Origin: Symbiodinium natans
Taxonomy: Eukaryota > Sar > Dinophyceae > Suessiales > Symbiodiniaceae
NCBI GenBank assembly: GCA_905221605.1
Contig: CAJNDS010000780.1
Span: forward strand, 1 to 62,000
Reading direction: 5' to 3'
DNA length: 62,000 bases
In this document: positions 32,645 through 44,469 of the stretch, in pieces
How positions within the stretch are numbered: position 1 is the first letter of the stretch
Layout of the letters: each line of letters opens with the position of its first letter
Translations under genes and position numbers: made by a program
Notes under the pieces: generated by a model
Databases searched by the model: none
What the model was told of the DNA's origin: nothing
Seen by the model: the letters and a program-made list of their open reading frames with translations, nothing else

Positions 32645-35600
32645 CTCTGTGCTCAAGCAGTTTCGAGGCGTCAACAGCGATCATGTTCAGGTAGAAGAGC
32701 AAGATCAAGCCAGCACCGAAAAGAGGCGTGATGTCGTACCTCAACTGTTCTACTCTACCAAAACTCTTCATTGTAGCACAAAACTGTGGGACACAATAAG
32801 ATATCAATATATGAGAAAGTACAACGCACTATGATATGCGGCGATGTAATCCACCTGAGTATACTAGAACCGTCAAAAGGGTTCTGTGGCTCTATAATGT
32901 GCGAAAGTATGCTGTGCAAAATAAACTTTGATATGCCATCAAGTTCCACAAAATGCAATGATCTAGTATCATATAGTCTGATCTACGATCATCTACCGTA
33001 ATCTGCTAAAGTGTACGTACTAGATGTACAAAAACTATAACTTGCCAGCAACTCTTCTTCCACAGTGACTTTGGATGCTTTTCCGACTTGCGCTAGGGCG
33101 CTCACCTCTTCTAGAAAATTGGTCACTTATTCATTAGCCCTAAAGCCCTGAACCCTAAACGGCCCTAAACCCTCTCAACCGTAGATCCTAAACCCCTGCG
33201 TTAACCACAACACTGAAGGACGTCGGAGTTGACATGCACAAAGGAGCAACGCTTGGCAGCAGTGAAGCCACCATGAGCAATGCTGATGATTCTGATGAAG
33301 ATTTAATGTTGTACTTAGCAAACTTTTACTCTGCAATTTGCTTCCAAGAGCTCGTTCCGTAGCATATATCTACACACGCACACAAACAACGTGGAGAGAA
33401 GGCATCGGCTGCTGTAAACAAGCCTGGCTTGATTGGGATTGAACCGGAGAGCCCAGCATTCACTGGGCCACCCACACAGGCATGAGCTGAACGTCCTTCA
33501 AGAACGCCCGGCACCTAGGCGAGGGCACCAGACACTTGGCATTCGTTTGCGCGGCTCGTGGCTCATATTCATGATTCCATTCACGCGTCAAGCTTGCCGA
33601 AAGCCCGAGTTTACCCAAATGCTCTGACAGTACGCTGAGCCCCCAGCAAGTATACCGCTGAGGTGGTGAAGTTCGCTAATTCGGCGACCTTGTCTCCAAA
33701 GCCTCGACAGAAGGTGCCAGGTAGGTGCTTTTCAAACTTCGAAGTAGATCTTCTTTGCCAACGTCGCCTACGTTGAAAGCCATGACAAAGCCGACCAGGG
33801 CGACCCCGAACATGATCAGGAAAGGCAGGAACCTTCAAAAGATGCCAAGACAGCGCTTCACATGACTTTGGAACTGCAGGTCTTATGCTCTTCACTGGAG
33901 CTCCCAGTGGTGCCATGCTCAGTGTTGGACAGGTCAAAAGCCGTCCACACCGTTCGGATCAAAGTCTGCGAAGGGAGAGCATTTGCTGGGAATGCGCTGC
34001 CCGTACCTCCCCTTATACGACACAAAAGGCAAACTAGAACGTCGTCCTCCCAACGTCATGAGTGACACTTGTCAGAGCCGCTGGTGCAGCCCACACTTCA
34101 TTAAACTGTCGTAGACGGTCGCCCATCGTCGTCCGGAAAACTGAACAATTGGAACACTGGACTCTGGTCGAAGCTCCTTCACCAGGGGCAAATGCCGCAA
34201 GTACTTTGTCACCTTGCCCCAAAGAAGAACCTGCAGCAACAAAAAGCAGCATAACTCCCACGCACTGTGTGGTAGACTATGCATTTGCCGCTTCTGGTCC
34301 CCGGCGCAGTTGAAGGCGTTGAGGACCCGAACCTCATCATGCTTGCTGGCTGAATTAGTTTCGCCCTGGCCCAAAGTTGTAAATTTCAGCTAGTTTGGCG
34401 CAGCTAGTATATGTAGCACCGGCTCGATTTTTTGATTGCTAGGGAGCAGGCTGTCGTGGCCGCACTGGCCAGAGCGGAAATATTCTGGAAGGAATCCTTG
34501 GCAACTTGGGCCAATCAACATGGGGTCAACCTATGGTGACTTGCTGCTTGGATTTCTCAGCCAGGGCATGCTGCAGTTGTTTCCTTAGTTTGAACCTTCT
34601 GATTTATGGCTGGCGTCATCGAGTTCAGAGATGTCAATGGCATCTATGGTGTGAAATAATAACCCATGCTGACCACAAATGTGCAAACATGGCAGCTCTC
34701 TAGATTAAAGTCCCGTCTGGAACTCCTACTGTATACCGTGCAGTTTCGTATTCAGGGAACCCAACAACGCACCATCAATTAGAGAGCTGATCAAACGTTT
34801 CCTGAGACTGGCGACCTTGTTGGCCAGCTGCTCAAGCCCCACATTGGTGTTGGCTGCCTGGAAGGCGAAAACTGGCAACTGGCAGTCGCAGTGCTGGCAC
34901 GCCCTGCTCATTGGCGAACATTCGTAGAATACATAGATACGAAATAGTTCCGAAAGGATCAACCATTTCAAGTACCAGTACACTGCCAGACTGTTTCGTT
35001 TCCTATGATAATCGCAACTCTAGCAATCTTACGACGACCTTTCTATGACAACTATCCTTCATGGCATCGCGTGCGCCGTGCAACGGGGGAACCAGGTCTC
35101 TGCCGCAGGGTGTAGTGACGAGTACTGCAGTGAGTACCGGGAATGATTCGGAATGACACATAACCTGGCTCGCCTCGCATCCGAGATGATATAGCCATAA
35201 AATCCTACAACTACGAAGAGACAATGCAGCTGCACATAGCTACACAAAGCATGCCAGACCGGCGTCAGAGAAAAGCAACATGCGCAAGGTGAAGCCGATG
35301 AGCAGCAGGACCATGTTGGCCTTCGCAAGACTCTTGGCAGCAGTGGAGCGTCTGGCTACCGAACCGCTCGCACTGAGCTTGGATGTGGCTGACAATGCAA
35401 CACTCGCTTCAAGAACTTGGAGGGGCGCCCAATCTAGGAGGTTCCATGCATCCTCAGTCGCTCTCTAGGACTCTACAACTGACGTGCATTGTTGGCAACA
35501 TGGTCTGCATTCTTCATCATTTTTTCATGCGCTTGTTCAGAGTGGTTGGGTCCATGCTGGGCTGCTCACGAAGAAGTAGGTACGCCAGCTGCCATACAGC

Positions 35601-38600
35601 TCTTGGGCTTCCTGCCACACTTTGATGCCGGCTGCAGGCGAGAGCCATACTAGCCAGACATCTGATTCCTTTGGGATGTGCCTCGAAGATAAACTGAACC
35701 ACAAAGATCATGACCAAGATCAGGAGGACGAACGCAAGCCTCATTGCAGCATGCAAGCCGACTCGAAGCATCCCTGACACATACTTCACGACCACCCCCC
35801 CCCCCCCACCCCAAACCTTGAGAAACTCCATGATTGGCACTTAAACGAAAAGAAACGGAGCTCTACCTGTTCAGTCGTAGTTCCACCTCTTGCCCCTCCC
35901 AAGGCCCCGACCAATCCAGCGCTGTTCCAAGGCCGCCCACAGTCTGCAAGATCACAGTCCACAAGCTGAACCCTAAACCCGAAACCCTACACCCTAAACT
36001 ACTTCTTCATCTTCACTACACTTCATTGCACTTCACTCCAGGACAAAACCCGCTTTTTCAGCTCCAGGCCAGCACGCGCTCGGTCATGGTGCTGATCATT
36101 ATCTGTCAAAGCTGCGCTCCCATATTTCTCAAGGCATCGAAGGGACTCTTGACATGGACATGGGCCTCCTGTGCGGTGCCTCCACTCGCCCCGAACTCTA
36201 CGGCGAAGGAGACTACCGCATACCTAAGGCAGGTTGAGAAAAAGGGTGGCAGATCGTTGTGGTCAGCTACTGGCACAGTGGCACACGTTACCAGGCAACA
36301 GAGCACTTGGTTAGGTGTCATCGACTTTGCTCTCATTCGGCAGCGTGTCGGATTGGAAAGGCCGAGAACGTGCCAATCGGCCGCAAAGCCCGCTGCACTG
36401 GCTCTTCGCCAGCGGATGCCAGAGGCATAAACATGTGCCAGTCATTGCCAGCAGGGTGGCTCAAATGGACGTCTGAGGCCCCAGCAAGCCAATATTAGAG
36501 TTCCAGATGTTGAGCTCGGCAAAGAAGGCACGAGTGGCTGCATCCATGTAGCCCTTACAAGCGGAAGCAACTCTGCCTGAACCTGTCCTAACCATAGTCT
36601 TCCATATGTTTTCATACGCTATGTTCGCAGCCGTTCAAGTTCAGTGCATCAAATGACCATATACATCTTTCCAGCCTTGATTGCACGAAAATGGCAGGTA
36701 TCGTGAAGTCGACAGTTCTCCAGCGTTTTGGGTTTTCTACTCTGACATGCCCCGCCCACCCCTGCCCCACCCCTGCCCCACCCCCCCCCCCCAATCCACG
36801 CCCCACACCCTGAATTACAAACCCGAGCCCCGTAGAGAAGCATCCTATACTGTCGTGAAGTCCCGGCTAGTCTTATCTCTGAAAGCCAAACAACGCAAGG
36901 GGCAATGGGCTCTCATGTCCCGAGAGCAATCACGGGAAGCGCTTGAAAGATCTTGAATGGCTTGAAAGAGGAGTGGCAAGGAGTGGTGGTCAGATGTGCA
37001 AAACTCCATGACTCTCGGTGCGCTTGAAGACTTGGACTCCGCACGTCGGCTTTGAGCTGCTGGATTTGCTGCATGGCCTTGCGAAAAAAAATTGCCCCGG
37101 AAAAGTGGCCCGGAGATCTGCGCGCCGTGAGACAGAAAGCCTGAGTGAGGTTGGAGGCAAGCAGCTGCATGAAGCCATCTGCCGAGTACCTACAGGTCTG
37201 AAGAGTTAATCCCAAGGAGGGCGCAGAGCTGCTGTTGCTGAGCTTCCCAGACCACTGGAGCGCACGAACCCAGCGCGCCCGTGTAGGGGATGCCTGTAAG
37301 GTCCTCTGAATAAGTGAACCTTGCGAGAAAGGTCACAACAGCCCTGCGCATTCACTGGATGCAACGCGCCTCTCTTGGGGACCGTAGGCTGTCATGCTGG
37401 CTGTCCCTGCCAAGGTGAGTTGATTGGAGGATTTGGACTCGGCGTTGAAATAAGAAGTTCGTCAAACTGCCCAGCCTGGGCTGTAGTTGGGATAGCAGCT
37501 GACCTCCCAGGGCAAGGGTTGACCAAAACATCATGCTCGAATCGGCAGCGTTGCTGCTGCTCATGAGCAGACATTGCATCCGAAGAAGCATCACGTTCCG
37601 AGCTCCGCGCAGTATACTGCTCAAACAACGGGAGCACCTTCAAGCCATCAATCTCCGCATCGAAGAATCGAGCGAAAGGAGTGAAAGCAACGCGCTGCGA
37701 ATTAAGATCTGCTACAAGCGTTCCACCGTCTGATGTGCAACATTGTGCAACGGAGGAGCTTGGCAGTCTTGCTGGAGATTCACGCGCACCTGTCCACAGG
37801 TCATAGTGAAGCGCGACAAGAAGGGGGAACCAAAAGTCAACATCAAGCCTGTGCCCCACAAGACGCAAGGAGTACTAAGGAATCCGCCTTATTCTCAAGA
37901 CCTAGGACGCAGGAGCTGCCTGACGCAAGCGCACGGTGCCCAGCATCCTGTTGGCAATGTCGATGGGCCGCAGATGCCTGAGTTTGTCCAGTTGTCAAAG
38001 AAAGCCCTGTAGCTTCCAATGGCTTCCAATGTCCTCATTCGTGAAGGCTTCAGGCTCGAGACCCGGACGGAGAAATGCTTTCTGCAAGCTGAATGTCAGT
38101 GGAGTTCTTGTAGAGTGCCGGGACGAACACCTGAGAAGCGCAACCCGGCCCATGCTGGAAGGAAAACCCAACAACTTGACAACGTCGAGTACGCCAACGC
38201 ACGTGAGCCGCGTCTCTGAGATCCCTGCGTCCTCCAGGTACGCATACAGGGTATCCACGTCAGTGATCCGCGTGATCGGATGATGCGTAGGGTTCAGTTT
38301 CTGCAGCAGCGCAAGAGGAATGATTAGCCGTGCCTGACTCGACTACAGGGATTACAGTGGCTATAGAAGTGCGTGTTGGTAGCACTTCCGCAGCAACTTT
38401 CTGCCCAATTGGAGAACCCAATATCAAGACCAGACCCAGGCATGGTATGATCGCATTCGGGCAAGACAGTAAGTGCCAGATGTAGTGCCACAAAATGCCA
38501 CAACTCATTGTAGCCGGGTCTCGCTGCACCTAGATGATCACAAGCCCCAACCATGCCCTGAAGACACATTGCTGTCCAGACGAATGTGGTCGCTGAGCCG

Positions 38601-38755
38601 GGAAGTGGCCACAGACCTTGGGGGCACTTAGTGACATTCTACAGGCCCGCCCGCAGGAATCCTCAGGAACATCCCAAGAAAGGCCGTGGCTGGTTCAGCA
38701 GCATTGCCAAGGAGAACGTGAGAAGGAAGAGAAAGAACTCGGTGATCGATCCACC
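32645..38755 (-). CDS. Polycystin-2-like (PKD2/TRPP) cation channel, many exons
   Basis: Minus-strand segments occur in the order expected for a polycystin channel. About 38755-38640: helix S1 (ITEFFLFLLTFSLAML). 38300-38131: start of the extracellular (TOP) domain, LNPTHHPITRITDVDTLYAY, between a CTGCAG acceptor and an AG|GTGTTC donor. About 37731-37600: DGGTLVADLN. About 37080-37040: AMQQIQQLKADV. About 36240-36120: YAVVSFAVEFGASGG, equivalent to the vvtLlvEFPATGG block of PKD2. About 35795-35660: S2 (RLAFVLLILVMIFVVQFIFE). 35455-35246: DAWNLLDW (the fWNwLD signature), then S3 (MVLLLIGFTLRMLLF). About 34227-34080: S4 region (LLWGKVTKYLRHLPLVKEL…RWATVYDSLMKC). About 33838-33705: S5 (LPFLIMFGVALVGFVMAFNVG). 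About 32741-32645: S6 (YDITPLFGAGLILLFYLNM). Such channels conduct Ca2+ and other cations, often in cilia or ER membranes; the location here is unknown. Most exon borders are approximate and some small exons are missing, so whether it is intact cannot be told. Confidence 0.68.
33139..33196. repeat. Degenerate CCCTAAA tract within a channel-gene intron
   Basis: Variants such as CCCTAAAGCCCTGAACCCTAAACGG lie between the S5 and S6 exons of the polycystin-like gene. Confidence 0.75.
35785..36003. repeat. Poly-C run (C14) and degenerate telomere-like repeat in an intron
   Basis: A C14 run at about 35793-35806 and AACCCTAAACCCGAAACCC-type sequence at 35968-36000 lie between the S2 exon and the preceding extracellular-domain exon of the channel gene. 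Confidence 0.75.
36770..36792. repeat. C-rich tract
   Basis: CCCCACCC units merging into a C12-13 run, inside the extracellular-domain portion of the channel gene (presumably intron). Confidence 0.8.
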
Positions 38756-38878
38756 TCGGAGCGTATTCAGGCGCTACTAGTATTCGGGTCCAGGTTGCCT
38801 CAAATTCAGGGTTGCCTCAATTCAGGGCAGTGAGAAGACCCATACCAGTAGCTCAATGATTGTTGTGATCTTGGCTCA

Positions 38879-39560
38879 CTACATCAAACCTCCAGTGAGA
38901 CTCTTGAGGCCGTTTGGATGCGCATGTAAACCCAGTGAGCACCTCATTCCAACGTCATTACATTGACCTTGAACGTCAATGATCTGAAAGAATGCCGCCG
39001 TTTTCAGGCTGGTGCCCATGCGATACGAGTGAAGCAGCCATTGTACCACGCTGATTGTACGGACCCGCGTCTGGTCCAGAGTGCCAGAGACATCAACTTG
39101 GGCTAAGCTAAGCTCCGCACAAAGCTTGAGGTTATCGCCTGGCACTACGAGTTTTGACAAGGGTCGGGCAGTCCGACAAGCCTCACCGTCAAAAAGAAAC
39201 ATCAGGAGTCCTTGCAGCCGGCCTTTGATCCTTTCCCGCTTTGTATTCGGGGTCTCAATGCTGCGAGTGTCATCGTCCGTGCCATCGTCCCTGAGTCAAT
39301 GGACCCTTCTGATTGGGGCAGTTGAGCAAAGTCTGGTGTTCCGTGAAATATCTAGGGCCGCACTGGTGTACTAGCCAAGTGTCTACAAGGAATGCTTGAT
39401 AGGGAACTGGCACACAGGATTGTCAAGCAGCATAAGTACAGTGAATGCTCCAGATCGAGTTCTGGGACTTCGTCCTCTGCACGTCGAGGTTCTATACAAG
39501 TGTCTGTAGGGAGGCTTTGCTGGTTCCGTGGCACGTCTGGATCAAAACTTTGACGCTTCA
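38879..39560 (-). CDS. Candidate coding exons upstream of the channel, unknown
   Basis: Minus-strand frames 39202-38879 (LVVPGDNLKLCAELSLAQVD…QWLLHSYRMGTSLKTAAFFQ) and about 39545-39400 (AEDEVPELDLEHSLYLCCLT) look strongly coding. They lie just 5' of the S1 exon, so they may be the N-terminal part of the same channel or the end of another gene. No domain is recognised. Confidence 0.35.
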
Positions 39561-40635
39561 TCTAAGCCGGAAGCTTGCAGAACCGCAGAGAATGGGGCCA
39601 CGTACACACGCCAAGTTTGCCGGGCTATTCAGGACGAGAGACTCCATAAACCCAATGAAGCCATGGAATGGACATGCCCTTTCCTGCTTGTCGGCTTGGC
39701 TGTGTGTGGATTACCGGACGTTGTGTATCATGCGGAAGCACTGCCAGGATGACAACAGCACCGAGGCCGCCACCCTGCCGACTGGTCATACGGAACCTAT
39801 AGGTGCGGGCAGCGGTGCACAAAAGAGTCGCTTGCAAACCCTGCCATGTCACAAGGCGATTTAAAATTTCATTGCAAGCCACTCCAAGCAATTCAAACGG
39901 TGTAGGCAGGTGAGGATATTTGCGCTGCCCAGGTTCATAATGGGCTGAAAATCGTTGGCGACCCCGTCAAGCTATCTAAGTGCACATGCGGCAATTCTGA
40001 GGCAACTTCCATAACGCCATGCTTGACATCCTTGTCTCCTCCTGTCATCGCACCTGCTCCGAATGTTCTCAGAACAAAAGGACAAAGTGCTTCTTTATAA
40101 TGATAGCTGTCAGAAGGATGCGAGAGTGTTCGCATTGCCGCCTCCGCCTCTCTCATGCAGCTCCTCAGTACAACAGCGGGGCTTGGCTTTCAGAGATGAT
40201 GCATTCATACCGAGGTTACCGAAGAAACGACAGTATCCTGTCGGACTTGTGGTGAATTTTCTACGGCTCTCCCTGACCAGACGATGCTCGCCAGTCGACT
40301 GAGGAGCTGGCAGCCCCGATCGGCACTCGATCAGGCGGGCAAGGCTTCAGTAAACAAACTGCTGCGAAGAATCAGCAAATCATCGGTGCAGGAGCAGTAC
40401 ACGAAAAAAGAAAGGCACGCTGGATCTGTGAGAGCGCTCGGCTGCCCCTCCCAACAACTCCCACTGCAGAACATCACAGGAGACTCAGGGGGGAGGCAAC
40501 CCCTTGCCAAACTTGTCGTGTCCCCGAATCAAGTGCTAATTCACCCCGCAAGCAAGTGCAGTGTGACCCAGTCATGTAAGCTGCTCAATCACGCCAGCAC
40601 CACCCAGATGACTGACTGGGGATGTAGGGCTTCTT

Positions 40636-40790
40636 TTACTCTTGATGGTAGTAGCGGGTACTGCTGGAATCCCCCAGGACTTTGCATAAATACTGCTTGC
40701 GCTCCTCCACGTTGTTTCCGAGAGGTGGCTTCAGCCGTGTCTTGAAAGCCCATTCTTCGAGGATTTGTGTTGCAATACACGAAGCTGGAG
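40636..40790 (-). CDS. Candidate coding exon, unknown
   Basis: The minus strand reads ATQILEEWAFKTRLKPPLGN then NVEERKQYLCKVLGDSSSTR, a clearly protein-like run. A plus-strand frame of 153 codons (40284-40745) overlaps it and is considered the mirror frame. No family is recognised. Confidence 0.38.
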
Positions 40791-41028
40791 TTGACATCCT
40801 ACGGCTGCCTCTGCGCATGTCGACGGCATCGACGGCAGGGGAGGGAACGATGTGGCTCGAAAGTCATTGCCTCTTGGGATATTCCTCTGTGCGTGGAAAA
40901 CTTCCGTGAAACTAGGTTGCGGTTGGGATGATCAGTCCGTTGCGCCTGCGCCTGTAGTAGGGAGACAAACAGCTCTGTTACCGGCTTACATCGTCTCTCC
41001 ACGAGCCAGCCCCAGAGTCCCTTTTACG

Positions 41029-41783
41029 TCAGGACGCAACAATGATTTCTTTGTCATTGCGGCTGGACAGCCTTTGCAACTGGCTATGGCTGTCTGTGAA
41101 GCTCTGAGGTAACCGAGGACTCAAGTGCCGGCGAGGTTTGCACGAAGCACCTGAGCCAGGGAAGTGCCAGGCAAAGCCCCACAGATCATCTGAACCAAAC
41201 ACCTCTGGCACTTCGTCCAGCTTACATCGTATGACAGCAGCATCCACATCCGATGGAGTAATTACAACGACTTCTCCAAGAAATCCGTGCATGTCTCCAT
41301 TATCCAGGCAGCTACTGCAGGCTCTGACTATCTTCAGTTTAGACACCAAATCATCAGCTGAAGTCGGGCACCATGTGAACCGGACGATGGTCTGAAAACT
41401 CGGCCGACCTATATTGAGCAATCAAGAGTCACCCAGCAAATCCAAGCCGGTAGATACAGCTCTAGAACATACAATACATGAATGCATGGTGCAGCTCCTG
41501 CTGCCTCGCAAAGGTTCACATACTGCCAATCTGCTCTTCTCAAAGCATGCCAGCAAGACTCCACCGACGAGTAGGCCGTCACATTAACCTTTGCTGCCAC
41601 TCTCCCTGCCTTGAAACTTGACCGACCTACTCCAGGGATTCCAGTGTCAGCCACAGGCACACCCGAAGGAAGCTTCACATCAAAGAAACACGTGGAGTCA
41701 GGCAGCTCTGCTAAGGAGCATCTGCAAAAAGGAGCATCTACCGCACAACTGCAGCCCTTAACCGCGTGGAACCACCTACCCAT
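41029..41783 (-). CDS. Candidate coding exons of an unidentified, possibly extracellular protein
   Basis: The minus-strand frame at about 41740-41480 reads ELPDSTCFFDVKLPSGVPVA…VNVTAYSSVESCWHALRRAD. That at about 41400-41145 reads VRFTWCPTSADDLVSKLKIV…MHGFLGEVVVITPSDVDAAV…DDLWGFAWHFPG, ending at a CTCAG|GTGCTT donor. Cys residues and an NVT site hint at an extracellular protein. A plus-strand frame of 200 codons (41611-42213) overlaps partly. Domain and exon order are not established. Confidence 0.4.
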
Positions 41784-42280
41784 CGCTAGTATCTCCTTGG
41801 GGCCCGGCCTCGACGCCGCAGCCCGGTCTCCACAAGATGCGATCGCACCTACGGTCAGTCTTACAGCTCAGAGGTCCTCAAGGGGTGGAGTGAATTTTCG
41901 ACTTCTTGGGCCAAAGCCACCCCGGCAGCCGGGGCTCATCGCGATCGAATCGGACTGGCACGACGCCGGCTCTAGCAGTTTTGTATGTCACACTGTGACA
42001 TGTGTTGCCTGGGCACGACTGCACGTTCTGAGGAAAGCTTCTACCGCCAGCTCCATGCGTTTGCGGCTGATGCCCTTCAAGGGCCGAGCTTGTGCTGCTG
42101 GCACTGGCTGGTGCACGCCTGTACCTGACAGGCATCCTACAGTTTACATCAGCGAATATGTTCCACCAACAAGCTCAAAGCAGAAGGCGCTTCGTTCACC
42201 CCACTTTTTGTGACCCATGGTCGAGCTCTGTCGGGCCAGTCGGGGGCTCCGTCCTGTGAAGGGGCTTCAGCGCTGTAGCG

Positions 42281-42326
42281 CCAGTGGCCCCAGTGGCAGC
42301 AGTGGCCCCGATGGCCCCAGTGGCTG
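42281..42326. repeat. 12-bp CCAGTGGCCCCA minisatellite
   Basis: About four imperfect copies of a CAGTGGCCC-type unit. On either strand it would encode collagen-like or Ala/Thr repeats (for example GPSGSSGPDGPSG on plus). Confidence 0.75.
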
Positions 42327-42639
42327 TGTGCAGCTGTCGGATCAACAACCTCAGCTCCGAACACCCTTATCCACCTCATCCAACACTCCGAGTCTTCGCC
42401 CAGGAATGCCAAGGAGCTGCATCTCCTGCGTTTTTCGTTTCAGGCCCCGCTGGGTTGGACCGCCGGAGCCTTGACGGGAAGCGACGCGGGAAAGGGCTGC
42501 ACCATACGACATCAAGCTACTCGTAAGTACCCACGAGTACCCACACCAACCAGACCAGTTTAGCACAACACTCTCAAAGATGAGCTGGTGTCAGCGCTTG
42601 GCATACCTGTGTCTTTCTTTCATCTTTCCTCCCTCCGGC

Positions 42640-43245
42640 TGCAAGCCCAGATGCTCGGTTCTTCGCGGGGAAGAGCTTCCTCTTTTTCTGAGTCCCACTC
42701 GTCGATCTCACTGTCCTCAGGGTCTCGGAACATCGGAACCCCGCTACAAGACGTGAAATGCAAAGAACAGAAACTCGTCGCATCTCATCACCCCCTTCCC
42801 AAGGCTGCACAAACGCCCAGACATCTCATCCAGTGCTGCTGAAGTCACGACTTCCAAGCTTGGCGCGGGCCTTTGGGCCGGAACCTCACATGGTCTCAAC
42901 AGGGCCACCCAAACCTTCAAAAACGTCCCCAACCGTCTTCGACCAGCTTCCCTCTTGAAGCCCCGCCTCTGGAGCCAAGCGCCGCCGCAGCGCCACACGC
43001 AGCCGGGCCCGAAAGGAGGTCGCTTTAGGCCGGGCCTTCACCGCCCCTGCCAGGTCGGAATGCAGGCGTCAGACACGTAACCTGAAACAGCGCTGGTCTA
43101 CTTACGACAGCCATGTCTCAAAACTGATGCACGACCAGGATCCAGCACAACCGAAACCAAATTCGTGTGGCTTCTCAACAAACCCGTCATGTCGCAGCCT
43201 GCACTTCTCTCCTCATCTGCCACGTTGGGCCTGTGGAGTGCAAGT
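42640..43245 (-). CDS. Candidate coding exons, acidic unidentified protein
   Basis: From about 42742 (CTTGTAG acceptor) to about 42645 the minus strand reads VPMFRDPEDSEIDEWDSEKE then EALPREEPSIWACSRR, an acidic tail-like segment. Upstream, about 43235-43145, after a CCACAG acceptor, it reads PNVADEERSAGCDMTGLLRS then HTNLVSVVLDPG; about 42960-42800 reads LDEMSGRLCSLGKGVMRCDE. These probably belong to one minus-strand gene. No family is recognised. Confidence 0.38.
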
Positions 43246-43565
43246 GAGAAGTCATCATGTGCAGTAGAGCTAGGCTTGGGTGGCGATGGATTTCATGGCT
43301 CAGGACTTGGGCCCAGACACAAGCTCTTCAAAATGCTTTGCTATACTTTGCTATCCCAATCGATCAAGTTCAACAATGTAAAGGGCCATGGGGCAACCTC
43401 CAGGTCCCAACAAGAAAGACATTCTTACCCCACCCACCCACCCCATTGGAAGTCTGGAAGGGGTCTCTGTAGGCTTCTGGGGGGTGTTGGAGTCTAGGGC
43501 TCTCTTGCTGATAGCTTAGGCTGCCTGTAGGTTTTTGAAGCTGGAAGAGAGCAGAACTACGGTGG

Positions 43566-43751
43566 TCACCCGCTTTTCAGAAGCCTCCATCTTGAGCTAG
43601 GCCCCCCTGCTTGGACTTCTTGTGCCGCAGCAGCCAGGGGAAGAGGTCCGAAGTTTTGTAGGCAGAAGTCCATATCTGATGGCCCAAAGCCTGCAAATCT
43701 CAACACCTTCATGATGACTGCGTAGTTACATGGCATGTCACGGGGCACCAA
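43566..43751 (-). CDS. Candidate exon, weakly Mei2-RRM-like
   Basis: The minus strand reads MPCNYAVIMKVLRFAGFGPS then DMDFCLQNFGPLP. The spacing recalls the NIP-N-T…L..L...GF...YDF segment of the C-terminal RRM of Mei2-like RNA-binding proteins, a family expanded in dinoflagellates, but the match is loose and the core RNP motifs are not seen. The frame stays open to 43566. An adjacent minus-strand frame (43738-44130) is also open. Confidence 0.27.
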   Translation of the reverse strand: MVPRDMPCNYAVIMKVLRFAGFGPSDMDFCLQNFGPLPLAAAAQEVQAGGPSSRWRLLKSG

Positions 43752-44469
43752 ACCTCTCCACTGCTGAACACTTTCCTAACGTTACCAAGCTACTGCTACT
43801 CAGAAGAGCGACTTTCCGAGACGGGGCACTCTTGCAGCTCTGCCCTCGAGGCCCGAGCTTGACCGAACGCGACAAGCTGCTACCACTGAAGAGCAGGCCT
43901 CGTACTTCGTGAGTCGCAACTTCGCGCGTCCACGGCCCTGCCCAAGCTTTTGCGACCAAAGCGCCAACGTGCGCTGAGGTCGGATCTAAAACTGAACCCC
44001 CCCCCCCGGCACCTTGCCGCCCAATGCTTGGTAGAGCAGCATGGACCCATCTGGGTCCACTGTGCGATCCTGGCGCCCAGGGTGCAGCGCGCTGCAGAAA
44101 CGATGGTTCCGGGCATCTCCCAGCCTTCATGCCATGGAAGAGCCATATGGGAAGCTCTCCTTACACCAGCGGCTTACCCAAAAGCCTAGCAACGCAGCTC
44201 AATTGTGGCAAGTGGCTGATGTTGCTGAGGTCGTCCTCTTTTGGCGCAACTTTGGCCAATTGCAACATAGAGTTCAGACTGGTTTCCAGCCTGCCAGGAT
44301 GAAGCAAAAGACATGAATGTTGAATGTTGCCGGCCAGCACTCAACATTCCGATGAGCATGGCGTTCTGAGGCTCGGGCGGCAATTGCTTTGTGAAGCCAC
44401 CGCACACTCCAATCCTTGGTTCAAACGGCCCCAGCAGGGGATACTGCAATCATGAGGTGAACTAGAACC

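Noticed and set aside
35834-36430. Plus-strand open frame of 198 codons
   Set aside because: It is antisense to the channel exon carrying VVSFAVEFGASGG and crosses a telomere-like repeat; no motif of its own.
41611-42213. Plus-strand open frame of 200 codons
   Set aside because: It overlaps a strongly coding minus-strand segment. Mirror frames are common with GC-ending codons. Not excluded, but not annotated as a gene.
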